From: RGIG4140 sp045614025
Lineage (GTDB): Bacteria > Pseudomonadota > Alphaproteobacteria > CAAHEQ01 > UBA3637
Direction of reading: 5' to 3'
DNA length: 64,000 nt
Assembly (NCBI GenBank): GCA_045614025.1
Contig: JAZLCE010000013.1
Coordinates: 51,820 to 115,819 of the forward strand
The position numbers and the translations under genes are program-made. This document shows positions 15,670 through 24,600 of this stretch, one piece after another. The stretch's first letter is position 1, and every line of letters starts with the position of its first letter. The notes under the pieces are model-generated. The model saw nothing but the letters and a program-made list of their open reading frames with translations. It made no database searches and was not told the DNA's origin.

Positions 15670-16816
15670 CAAAATTGACCTCTATTTTCGAAACAGATTC
15701 TGGTGCAGGAACAACTTGAGCCTCAAATGCAAGCTCACTGTTCCCATCAATAACTTTTTCAAGATAATAGATACGCTTTCTTGCGACCACACGATCGCTA
15801 TAATCATAAACAACCGCCTTTGTTAACGGCAACTGCCCTTGATAAACAGATGTATTTACAATCACACCTTTAATAAGTAAACGACTTGTACCAACTTCAT
15901 TTACTCCAATTTCATAAGAAATATTTTGAACTTTTAAAGCCTCTTTTGGCGCAAATTCACTTGAAGCAACATCAGCTTTAACTTCTTGATTTTCCAAATT
16001 TTGAATAACTTGTTGCTCGATTTCTTTTTCAATAATAGGAGCACTTTCTAACTGAATATTTTCTTCACTTGCTTGTTCAACCAAAACAGATTCATTTTCT
16101 TTTTCTTGCAAAGAAATTTCTTCCTGAGAAAAAGTTAAATCACTTTTTGCTTCCTCAACAACAGGTGTTGGCACAACAGCTGGAATCGCTTCGATAGATT
16201 CCTTTTTTAATTCCATTTTTTCTTCTGTTGTTTCTAAATTTAATGGTTGTTTATCTTCAATTTGAATGCCTAAATCCGAAGGTGTCACAGAAGCTATTTT
16301 TTTTGATACCAGCTCACTTTTTTGATCGGCTTCATTTTTTTCATTCGACCCAAAGGCTTTTTCAATTGACTGATTCATAAATTGAACTAAAAAATCCTTT
16401 TGACTATAAGCAGCATAACAAATACCAAACCCTATTCCAAGCCAAACAACAAGTGAAACAAATGTTGTTTTTTTAGATTTAACTGGTTTAAATTCTTCAG
16501 GAACAAAATTAAATGGGTCTTGAGAAAATTTTGGTTCTTTTGTTTCTTCTATCGGATCATTAAACAACGAAAGAGAAATCGGCTCATGCGGTTCATCTAA
16601 AAAAGTTTTTTCTTCTTTTTTTTCAGGAATGTCAAAAATATCCATTGTTTTTTCAAGAGTTGATTTTTCATTTTGAGAAGGTGTTAATTCAACAACATCT
16701 TCTTCGTGATCAAAATAACAACCACAAGCAGAACAATGGCATTTCTTCCCTTTTAATGAGATATCTTTATCCAAAATTTGATACTGTGTAAAACATTTTG
16801 GGCAAATAATTAACAT
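15662..16816 (-). CDS. MJ0042-type zinc-ribbon membrane protein
   Basis: 384-aa protein. Residues 1-38 are a zinc ribbon with two CxxC pairs (CPKCFTQYQI and CHCSACGCYF). An acidic linker is followed by one TM segment at about 134-155 (FVSLVVWLGIGFGICYAAY), a long Glu/Gln-rich periplasmic linker (about 160-295), and a C-terminal beta-domain of DUF3426 type (VGTSRLLIKGVIVNTS, LTKAVVYDYSDRVVARK, ELAFEAQVVPAPESVSKIEV). Alphaproteobacteria commonly carry this gene divergent from ftsE, as here. Role unknown; the topology suggests a cytoplasmic metal-binding head with a periplasmic domain. Confidence 0.85.
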   Translation of the reverse strand: MLIICPKCFTQYQILDKDISLKGKKCHCSACGCYFDHEEDVVELTPSQNEKSTLEKTMDIFDIPEKKEEKTFLDEPHEPISLSLFNDPIEETKEPKFSQDPFNFVPEEFKPVKSKKTTFVSLVVWLGIGFGICYAAYSQKDFLVQFMNQSIEKAFGSNEKNEADQKSELVSKKIASVTPSDLGIQIEDKQPLNLETTEEKMELKKESIEAIPAVVPTPVVEEAKSDLTFSQEEISLQEKENESVLVEQASEENIQLESAPIIEKEIEQQVIQNLENQEVKADVASSEFAPKEALKVQNISYEIGVNEVGTSRLLIKGVIVNTSVYQGQLPLTKAVVYDYSDRVVARKRIYYLEKVIDGNSELAFEAQVVPAPESVSKIEVNFDE

Positions 16817-16904
16817 TTAGCTTTTCCTTTTAAAAAAAATAGTGTAAGTATAATATAAACGATTTTTAAATAACTTACAACAGTTTTTCAATAGGGGCAT
16901 CAAA

Positions 16905-17615
16905 GTGGCAACAAATAAATTATCAACACCAATTGCTGAATTCAATGGCGTTTCGTTTAAATACCCAACGGGACCTGAGGTTTTAAAGGATATTCAACTT
17001 ACTCTTCAACCTGGATCATTTTATTTTATGACTGGAGAAAGTGGTGCAGGAAAAACATCTCTTTTAAGTTTACTTTATTTAAACAATATTCCTACAAAAG
17101 GTCGCATTAGATTATTTGGCTATGCGTTAGATACATTATCAAGAGAAGCAAAAGCTCAAATCAGACGACAAATTGGGGTTGTTTTTCAAGATTATCGCCT
17201 TCTTGATCATTTAAATGCATTTGATAATGTTGCCTTACCGCTCAGAATTTCAGGCACAAAAGAACAAGATATCAAAAAACATGTTCGCGAATTATTAGCA
17301 TGGGTTGGCCTTGAAAAACAACTTGATAAATATCCTCATGAATTATCTGGTGGCGAAAAACAACGCGTTGCTATTGCAAGAGCGGTGATTAATCGCCCTC
17401 GCCTTTTATTAGCAGACGAACCAACAGGTAACGTTGATGACGCCATGGCTAAAAGATTAATTTATTTATTTTTAGAACTCAATAAACTTGGCACAACAAC
17501 CGTTATTGCCACACATAACCATAACCTTATTAAACATTTTGGCTTCCCTCGCCTTCATTTATCTCATGGGCACATTGAAGCGGTTGAAAAAAACAACACA
17601 GCAAACAAAGGTTAA
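16905..17615 (+). CDS. ftsE: Cell division ATP-binding protein FtsE
   Basis: Cytoplasmic ABC ATPase of the FtsEX complex, which controls periplasmic peptidoglycan hydrolases at the septum. 236 aa with Walker A GESGAGKT (44-51), Q-loop VVFQDYRLL, signature LSGGEKQR, Walker B LLLADEPTG and H-loop ATHNHNL. It starts with GTG at 16905, eight bases after AGGGG. First gene of ftsE-ftsX-ydcF-plsC. A TATAAT at 16849-16854 could serve as its -10, but I see no good -35. Confidence 0.96.
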   Translation: MATNKLSTPIAEFNGVSFKYPTGPEVLKDIQLTLQPGSFYFMTGESGAGKTSLLSLLYLNNIPTKGRIRLFGYALDTLSREAKAQIRRQIGVVFQDYRLLDHLNAFDNVALPLRISGTKEQDIKKHVRELLAWVGLEKQLDKYPHELSGGEKQRVAIARAVINRPRLLLADEPTGNVDDAMAKRLIYLFLELNKLGTTTVIATHNHNLIKHFGFPRLHLSHGHIEAVEKNNTANKG

Positions 17616-17630
17616 TCAAGGAACAATATC

Positions 17631-18524
17631 ATGAAAAAAAGAACAGACATTCCCTTTTCATCCGATTCATCAAAATTTTTCATTCCATGGCTTAGTATGT
17701 TTATGGTATTTATTGCTACATTAATTTTAGCCATTGCCATTGTAGTTTATTCTTCCGTTCAATCTTGGACAAGCAATATCTCTGGCACTCTCACCGTTCA
17801 AATTCCAACATACACTGAAAAAGGTGAAAGCAGAGAAGATCAAATCAATAAAGATATTGAAATGACGCTCACTCTTTTAAGATCAAGCGAAGGTATCACA
17901 GGGGCATCACTTTTATCTGACGATCAAATTTCAACTTTGATGGAACCATGGTTAGGACAACGTGATGCTATCAATGAGTTACCTCTTCCAAAAATTATTG
18001 ATGTGAACGCCGATCCAAATAATTTTCCAAACATCAGAAGATTGAAAGCCGATTTATTTGATCAAGTTCCAGAAGCAATTTTAGATAGCCATCGTGCGGC
18101 ACTTTCTGATCTTGTTGCCTTTTTTGAAAACATGGTTCATTTAATTGCCTTTATTTTATTACTAATTTTAATCACAACAGCGCTCTCTGTTATCTATGTA
18201 ACAAAATCAAGTATGTCTGTTCATCAAAAAGTTATTGAACTGATTCACATGATGGGTGCAAGTGATTTTTATATCACCATTCAATTTGCTATGCGCAGTT
18301 TTAAACTTACTTTACTTGGCAGTTTTATCGGATTTTTATTAGCTATCCCAATTATGGTATTGTTTGATTATTTCTTGCGCCAAATGAGCTCTAGCTTTGT
18401 TCTTGAAAGCACGTTAAATCCTTTGCAATGGCTGATTTTGGTCAGCGTTCCAATTTTAACGGCATTGTTATCTTTTGTAACTGCTTATAGAACTGTTTCA
18501 AAAACATTAAAACAAACGTTATAG
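17631..18524 (+). CDS. ftsX: Cell division ABC permease FtsX
   Basis: 297-aa membrane partner of FtsE. TM1 at about residues 22-45, then a periplasmic domain (about 46-160) with the usual WTSNISGTLTVQIP start, and three further TM segments in a FtsX domain (about 165-297: LIAFILLLILITTALSVIYV, LLGSFIGFLLAIPIMVLF, WLILVSVPILTALLSFVTAY). The coupling motif IHMMGASDFYI is present. It transmits ATP hydrolysis by FtsE to amidase activators in the periplasm. Fifteen bases separate it from ftsE. Confidence 0.95.
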   Translation: MKKRTDIPFSSDSSKFFIPWLSMFMVFIATLILAIAIVVYSSVQSWTSNISGTLTVQIPTYTEKGESREDQINKDIEMTLTLLRSSEGITGASLLSDDQISTLMEPWLGQRDAINELPLPKIIDVNADPNNFPNIRRLKADLFDQVPEAILDSHRAALSDLVAFFENMVHLIAFILLLILITTALSVIYVTKSSMSVHQKVIELIHMMGASDFYITIQFAMRSFKLTLLGSFIGFLLAIPIMVLFDYFLRQMSSSFVLESTLNPLQWLILVSVPILTALLSFVTAYRTVSKTLKQTL

Positions 18525-19097
18525 ATGATAAAAAAACTGATAAACATTAACATTTATTTTTCTATGATTTTCTTGATGTTTTGGCTCATCGGATTTTTAT
18601 TTTTTAGCCTTTACGCCTTATCATTTAAATATGCGCCACAAACGCATTCGGATGCTGTTGTTGTTTTAACTGGTGGAAGCAATCGAATTAACACAGGGCT
18701 AAAACTAATTAAAGATAAAAAAGCAGAATATATGTTAATTTCAGGGGTTCATAAAGAAGTAACAAAGCAAAAATTATTTCCAAATGTTGAAGAAAATATT
18801 TTAGATAAAATCACTTTGGGGTATATGGCGCTAAACACAAAAGGAAACGCAAAAGAAGTGAATGATTGGATTAAAGAAAAGAATATTCACTCGATTTTAT
18901 TGGTTACAAGTTTTTATCATATGCCCAGAAGTATTTTTGAAATTCAACAATTAAATAAAGAAATTCAAATTGCACCGCTTCCTGTTTTTCCAAAATCATT
19001 CAACAATTCTGTTGATTGGATTAAAACAAGATATGCTTGGTTGCTTTTTATTGAGTATCACAAAGTTATTTACACAAGGCTAAAAGCCCTCTTTTGA
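18525..19097 (+). CDS. YdcF/SanA-family (DUF218) membrane protein
   Basis: 190-aa DUF218 protein with one N-terminal TM (about 10-34) and an outward-facing domain with the family motifs DAVVVLTGGSNRINTGLKL, SILLVTSFYHMPRSIFE and a terminal WL.FIEYHK segment. The family (YdcF, SanA, ElyC) is implicated in envelope polysaccharide precursors and vancomycin barrier function; the exact reaction is not established. The ATG immediately follows the ftsX TAG. Position between ftsX and plsC is conserved in alphaproteobacteria. Confidence 0.88.
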   Translation: MIKKLININIYFSMIFLMFWLIGFLFFSLYALSFKYAPQTHSDAVVVLTGGSNRINTGLKLIKDKKAEYMLISGVHKEVTKQKLFPNVEENILDKITLGYMALNTKGNAKEVNDWIKEKNIHSILLVTSFYHMPRSIFEIQQLNKEIQIAPLPVFPKSFNNSVDWIKTRYAWLLFIEYHKVIYTRLKALF

Positions 19098-19108
19098 AAG
19101 GATATCAT

Positions 19109-19867
19109 ATGACAAAAACTTATAAACCATCAAAAATCAGATCTCATTGTTTTAATCTGTTTTTATATCTTGGCACATTTATATTATGTGTTTTATATTT
19201 ACCAACAATGTTTATGTCAACAAAAGGATCTGGCTGCTTTCCAAGAGTTTGGTCAAAAACAATGCGTAAAGCTTTAAAAATTATTTGCAATATTGAAGTT
19301 GAAATTAAAGGTCTTGAAAATTTACCAAAAGAACCTGGATATATTGTTGCCGCAAAACATCAATCAGCAATGGAAACCACTCTTTTTCATAGCATTATTC
19401 CAAACCTCTTTTATGTTTTGAAAAGAGAATTACTTTTCTACCCTTTAGTTGGTTTTTATTTCCTAAAAACAGGTTGTATTGCTATTGATAGAAAAGGTGG
19501 CACAAAAACCATGCGTAAAATGGTTAAGGGTGTGAAAAAGAACTTAGCACGAGGAATGAATTTAACCATCTTCCCTGAAGGAACCAGAACAGCTCCAGGA
19601 AGCAAAAAACCATATTCGCCTGGCGTTGCTTTTCTTTATGAACAATGTAATGCCCCCATTGTTCCTGTTGCATTAAACACGGGTTATTGCTGGGGAAGAA
19701 ATCAAAAATATAAAACACCAGGTATTGTTACAATTTCATTTTTGCCAGTTATTGAACCCGGACTCAACAAACGCGAATTTATGAAAAAACTTTATGACGT
19801 GATTGAAACTGAACAAGATAAGCTCACGCATCCTCAAGAACTTTTAAAACAAAGAAAAGGTTTATAA
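19109..19867 (+). CDS. plsC: 1-acyl-sn-glycerol-3-phosphate acyltransferase
   Basis: PlsC acylates lysophosphatidic acid to phosphatidic acid at the inner membrane. 252 aa. Motif I reads KHQSAMET, with Glu in place of Asp in the HX4D catalytic pair, a variant common in alphaproteobacterial PlsC; motif III is FPEGTRT; GCIAIDRKGG and APIVPVALNTG are also present. An N-terminal TM covers about residues 15-38. The start is the ATG at 19109, after AAAGGA; an in-frame TTG at 19094 overlaps the previous gene and is less likely. The stop overlaps the anmK start by one base. Confidence 0.94.
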   Translation: MTKTYKPSKIRSHCFNLFLYLGTFILCVLYLPTMFMSTKGSGCFPRVWSKTMRKALKIICNIEVEIKGLENLPKEPGYIVAAKHQSAMETTLFHSIIPNLFYVLKRELLFYPLVGFYFLKTGCIAIDRKGGTKTMRKMVKGVKKNLARGMNLTIFPEGTRTAPGSKKPYSPGVAFLYEQCNAPIVPVALNTGYCWGRNQKYKTPGIVTISFLPVIEPGLNKREFMKKLYDVIETEQDKLTHPQELLKQRKGL

Positions 19868-20976
19868 TGATTGAAAGAAAAATCGTCTTAGGCGTCTATT
19901 CTGATTCTAGTTTGAATAACGTTGAACTTTGCTTGATTGAAACAGATGGGATTGATATATTTGGCAAGCCCATTTCATTGCTTCGCCCTTATAGCAACGA
20001 GTTAAAAGACAAAATTTATAAATTTATGCTTAAAGGCGATTTTTCTAATACATCTAGCATGACAGAAATTTCAAAAGAAATTACTGCTTTTCATAAAGAA
20101 GTGATTTCAGAGTTTATTAGTTTAAACAAACGCGAATATCCTCATATTGATTTAATTGGCTATTCAGGACATACTGTTTATCAAAATCCAGATGAAAAAG
20201 TAAACATAACTCTTGGAAATTTTGAAGAGCTAGCCACTCATTTTAACATCCCCTTTGTTGGCAAATTTTTAAATTCAGACTTAATGGCAGGTGGTCGTGG
20301 TGGACCTATTTTCAGCACCTTTTATGATGCCTTAACAAGAAATGAAAAGAAGCCTCTTTGCATCATTTCATTAGGCGGCATCATCACTTTAACCAATATT
20401 AATCCATTTGGACAATTACAAGCTTTTGATTCTTCAATTGGTCTAGTTTTATTAGATCATTGGATATATAATAAAACAGGCGCAGAAATGGATTTTAATG
20501 GGAAATATGCCAAACTAGGTAAAATTGATGACTCTTTGGTAAATCGCCTTTTAAAAGATAAATATATCCTTAAAACACCACCTAAAACCGTTCGTCGTGA
20601 AAGTTTTATGGATTTATATAAACATGTAGAAGGGTGTTCTTTAGAAACAGGCGCAGCTTCACTCACCAATTTTATTGCAAAAAGCATTCTCTTTAGTTCT
20701 ACTTATTTTAATGAAGAACCAATACAATTTATTTTAACAGGTGGAGGTATTTATAATCCAACCCTTGTTCAAATGATTAAACAAGAAATTAAACAACCAA
20801 TTAAAACAGCTCTTGATTTAGGATGGGATAATGACACATTAAATGCACAAGGATATGCTTTTTTAGCTGTACGCTCCATTTCAAACCTTCCAATTAGCTT
20901 TCCAAAAACAACTGGGGCTTATGAAGCCGTGACAGGTGGAAAAACATTTTATCCATCAGATTCGCGATTCGCATAA
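19867..20976 (+). CDS. Divergent AnmK-family protein (possible pseudoenzyme)
   Basis: 369 aa, full length for anhydro-N-acetylmuramic acid kinase, the enzyme that phosphorylates anhydroMurNAc in peptidoglycan recycling. Family landmarks remain: IGYSGHTVYQNP, DLMAGGRGGPIFSTFYDAL (catalytic Asp kept), SLGGIITLTNI, PPKTVRRESF, TGGGIYNPTLV and the C-terminal FPKTTGAYEAVTGG. However the ATP-binding signature MSGTSxDGxD is replaced by YSDSSLNNVE, DTGPGN by FDSSIG, and the late acidic DxxEA by DTLNA. The sugar half looks conserved and the nucleotide half degenerate, so kinase activity is doubtful. It overlaps plsC by one base and is probably in the ftsE operon. Confidence 0.85.
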   Translation: MIERKIVLGVYSDSSLNNVELCLIETDGIDIFGKPISLLRPYSNELKDKIYKFMLKGDFSNTSSMTEISKEITAFHKEVISEFISLNKREYPHIDLIGYSGHTVYQNPDEKVNITLGNFEELATHFNIPFVGKFLNSDLMAGGRGGPIFSTFYDALTRNEKKPLCIISLGGIITLTNINPFGQLQAFDSSIGLVLLDHWIYNKTGAEMDFNGKYAKLGKIDDSLVNRLLKDKYILKTPPKTVRRESFMDLYKHVEGCSLETGAASLTNFIAKSILFSSTYFNEEPIQFILTGGGIYNPTLVQMIKQEIKQPIKTALDLGWDNDTLNAQGYAFLAVRSISNLPISFPKTTGAYEAVTGGKTFYPSDSRFA

Positions 20977-21075
20977 TTTTTAGGCATTTTTAGCGACTCA
21001 AAATAATTTTTACCATATTTTTTACATAAAAAAGTATATAAAATTCAAGATTTTATGAAATTTTTATATTTTTTC

Positions 21076-21104
21076 TTGCTTTTTTTGTTTGATTTGTATA
21101 TATT
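21076..21104 (+). promoter_or_regulatory. Promoter of the PPxY-repeat protein gene
   Basis: TTGCTT (21076-21081), 17-base spacer, TATATT (21099-21104), 35 bases before the ATG at 21140. Confidence 0.65.
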
Positions 21105-21139
21105 GCAGTCTTCCGTTCAAATCAACAAAAGAGGAAAAA

Positions 21140-21499
21140 ATGAAACAAATTATTCGTAAAACAGTTTTAACGTTAACGGCATTTATGTCAGTTAATTCTG
21201 CTTTTGCAAACACATTAACACCAACACCTGAAACGGTTAAAAATGGTGTTACTGCTACTCAAACTAAAAACAAAGATAAAAAAATTGCAAATACATTACC
21301 TCCATCATATGAAGGAAAAGCAATGGTAAACACTTTACCTCCATCATACGAAGGCAGAGCAATTGCAAACTCTTTACCACCAACCTATGAAGGCAGAGCA
21401 ATTGCAAACTCTTTACCACCAACCTTCGATGGCCGAGCAATTTGCAAACAAGCTATTAAATTTAACATTCTCGATACTCAACGCGTTAGAATGGGATAA
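21140..21499 (+). CDS. Small exported protein of 13-residue PPxY-type repeats
   Basis: 119-aa protein of unknown family. Residues 1-23 are a signal peptide ending SAFA. Residues 50-101 are four near-identical 13-residue repeats of the form ANSLPPTYEGRAI (PPSY, PPSY, PPTY and PPTF), with an upstream Thr/Pro/Lys-rich segment and a short basic tail with one Cys. No membrane anchor or lipobox. The start has GAGGAAAAA before the ATG and a promoter upstream, and a terminator follows, so it is a monocistronic, probably highly expressed secreted peptide. PPxY is the ligand motif of eukaryotic WW domains; whether that matters here is speculation. Confidence 0.8.
   Translation: MKQIIRKTVLTLTAFMSVNSAFANTLTPTPETVKNGVTATQTKNKDKKIANTLPPSYEGKAMVNTLPPSYEGRAIANSLPPTYEGRAIANSLPPTFDGRAICKQAIKFNILDTQRVRMG
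21287..21442 (+). repeat. Four tandem 39-bp coding repeats
   Basis: Four in-frame 39-bp units encode the 13-residue PPxY-type repeats. The last two units differ at only a few positions, which suggests recent duplication by slippage or unequal recombination. Confidence 0.9.
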
Positions 21500-21512
21500 A
21501 AAAGGATACAAG

Positions 21513-21592
21513 AAAGAAAGGAAAGAAATTAGTTATCATCTTTTCCTTTCTTTACTTTGATCATTATAAACGCCTTTAAAGGTGTTTTTTTA
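21513..21592 (+). terminator. Two hairpins after the PPxY-repeat gene
   Basis: First, AAAGAAAGGAAA (from 21513) pairs with TTTCCTTTCTTT (to 21553) across a long loop. Second, ACGCCTTTAAAGGTGT followed by seven T (about 21570-21592) is a conventional rho-independent terminator. Confidence 0.7.
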
Positions 21593-21613
21593 TGCTTAAA
21601 AATTGATATCCTT

Positions 21614-21655
21614 AAAAAAGAAAAAGAGAGTCAAAAGACTCTCTTTTTCTTTTTT
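21614..21655. terminator. Strong bidirectional terminator between convergent genes
   Basis: A perfect 19-base inverted repeat (21614-21632 with 21637-21655) around a four-A loop, with A and T tracts at the outer ends. It separates the plus-strand PPxY gene from the minus-strand autotransporter and can stop transcription from both sides. Confidence 0.92.
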
Positions 21656-21664
21656 AATATTTGC

Positions 21665-24600
21665 CTAGAATTTATATTTCAAAGAAGCCAATCCTGTGTG
21701 ATTTGTATAATCTCCTTTGAATACACCTTCATATTCTAAAGCAATTTCTGCTTTTCTGTTGATATCTAAACCAACGCGAGCACCAATTTCAATACCAAAC
21801 TTATCCAAGTTTTCTGTTACAACATCATAACGGGCCCCGTTAACCAATGTCACAGAATTTTCTAAATCTGGTTCTAAGAAATCATATGTAATAGCTGCGC
21901 GCAATTCTGGATACCATGCAATTGATGGAGAAAGAGTGTAACCAATAGTATATTGAGCACCCAAAATACCCGTTAACACATGACCATCTGCACCGCTTAC
22001 TTTTTGACCAGCGCTATCTGTATGTCCATGTTGTTTAATATAGGTATATCTTAACCCGATTTCAGGCGATAAAACACCACTGGCCCAATCACCCACAACA
22101 AATGGTCCCATTTTATTACCAAACATGATTTGGCCACCAAAAACATCCACATCATATTCAGCTTTTACTCGTTCTGTATAAACCTTTTTGTTTTCTTCAT
22201 AAGAAGAACGCGTATATAAGGCTAACCAATTTGTATAAAATCTATCAGGATTATATTCGCCATAAACAGCAACCGTGTGTGATTCAACTTCTGTATCGCG
22301 TTGAACTGCCGTTCCATCTGATTTTGCAAATGTATAGGCAACACCAAGTTTTGTGTCACGAGCAATATGTTTATCAAACCCAATGGCAAATCCTTCTGTA
22401 TCCATGTCAAAACCTTTATCGCCCGTATATTCAGACTGACCATAAAGGCTTTGCATCCAAACTCGAGATTTGCGTTCTGGGAAGCGATAGAATCGTTTTC
22501 CTCTATGAACATATCCTGTTCGATCCATTGATGCATATAATTGCTTTGAAATCATGCCATGCAAACGTTGAGTGATTTCTGTTGCTTGAGCTTGAATAAG
22601 TGGAGAGACATCTGGCGCAATGCCATCTAAAGCATCTTTGTAAACTTTAGAATCGCATCCTCCTGGAGCTTGAGCCAAGTTATTCAAAAGATCTCTGATT
22701 TCTTGAGCTCTGTTATGGCCAACCATATCTTCTTCAGATTCAACCCATGCATTATGAACACATCCACCATTCGGACAGATTGGTCGAATTTTAGTTAGTT
22801 CATAAACACCATCACCCTTATATTTAATGTTATACATGCCATTTTTAGTGATGGTTGCAAAACCAGTGTTATCTACAACATTTAAAGTTGAAGCATCCAA
22901 AATTTTAAATTCTTTTGGGCCTTCCCCTTTATTCATATGCTCGCCTGCTTTTACGCGAATGGTAATCGCTGTATCATCACTGGAAACATTAATTGTGTTT
23001 GCACTTAAACCACCAAAATTCTTGCCTAAATCTTCTTTAGTGCCATCTTTTGTGTTTAAATGAACAAGCATTTCTGATCCAGCATTTACATTGATCACAT
23101 CACCATAAACAGCTGATTTACCAAGGTCAATTCGGCTGTTATTCACATTGACAGTTCCAGTTTTGGATTTATCAATATTAATAACCCCTTTTGTTAAATC
23201 GGATGAATGATGCAATTGCAAGGAACTGTTTGAAATATTTAATGTTCCTTTATTCACAACATCTTCGCCATCTGCAAACAAACGAACTTTTTGACTTGGA
23301 GCTGGATGACCACTATTTTCAGTTTGTTGACTATAATATGGATCATAATCCAAATCAATTGTATCTTTAGCGCCTTGAATGGTCACTGTTCCACCTGTTT
23401 CATTATAGATAGCGGATCCACCATTTGTTGCGCCGTTGTTTTTAAAAGTTGTTGTTGCGGCATTATTAATTGTTAAAGTGCCAGCATTATAAATGGCACC
23501 ACCTGTTGCAGCCGTATTGGAATCAAATGTTGCACCTTCAATTGTTGCTGAAGCATCAGCTAAATTATAAATAGCACCGCCTTTTTCTGTTGCCTTATTG
23601 CCTTGGAATGTATCATTCGTTGAAGTTAAGGTTCCTTTAGGAAGTGTTACACCATCAGCCAAATTCGAAATTGAGCTTGTTTCATTCAGAATAGCCCCAC
23701 CATTTTTACTTGAGTTAGCGCTATACGTATTTCCTTCTGAATCAAATTTACCAGTATTATGAACGGCACCCCCAGTTTGTTGAGACATATTATTGCTGAT
23801 GATTGCATTTTTAACCGTTAAATCACCTTTAGCTAATCCAACAACTGGGCCACTTTCAACAGCTTGAATCCCAACCATATCATTGCGAATCGCACCACCT
23901 GCACCTATTGCATCATCATCTGTTTTATTGCTATCAAGCGTACCACCATTAATTACCATTGTTCCAGCATTATAAATGGCACCCCCTTGATAACCACCAA
24001 TGTTATTTTTCATTGTAACATTGTTTAATTCGGCTTCTGCAGCAACTGTTTTTAAACTTCCATCAGATGATTTATAAACATTACCAATGTTATAAACAGC
24101 TCCACCAACTTGTCTAGCTTTATTATCCACAAACGTATCTTTCGTTGAAGTTAAAACAGCCTTTGGTGGGTTATATACCACACCATCAGCTTCTCTTGAA
24201 GAACTTACCTCATTTCCAATGGCACCACCAGAATCAGCAACGTTTCCTTCATATTGGTTTGAAATTGAGTTGGCAGTTGAAACATTTAAAATTGCCCCAC
24301 CGATCACAAGAGTATCCTGATTATTATCCGTTGCCCTATTTTCTTTAAACGTTGAATTTGAAACAGTTAAAGTTCCATATTCAACAGATGTTGGCTTGTC
24401 ATCTGTTCGATTTGTAACAACAAAATCATTAGAAATGGCGCCACCATTTCCTGTTGACGTGTTTGCTTTGAATCCAGCATCATCAATTGTTAAATTACCC
24501 GTATTTAAAATGGCGCCACCATTTGTTTTTGATGTATTGCTAACAAAGTCATCCCCTTTTGAAGTAACCGAACTATCTTTATGAACATAAAGCGCACCAC

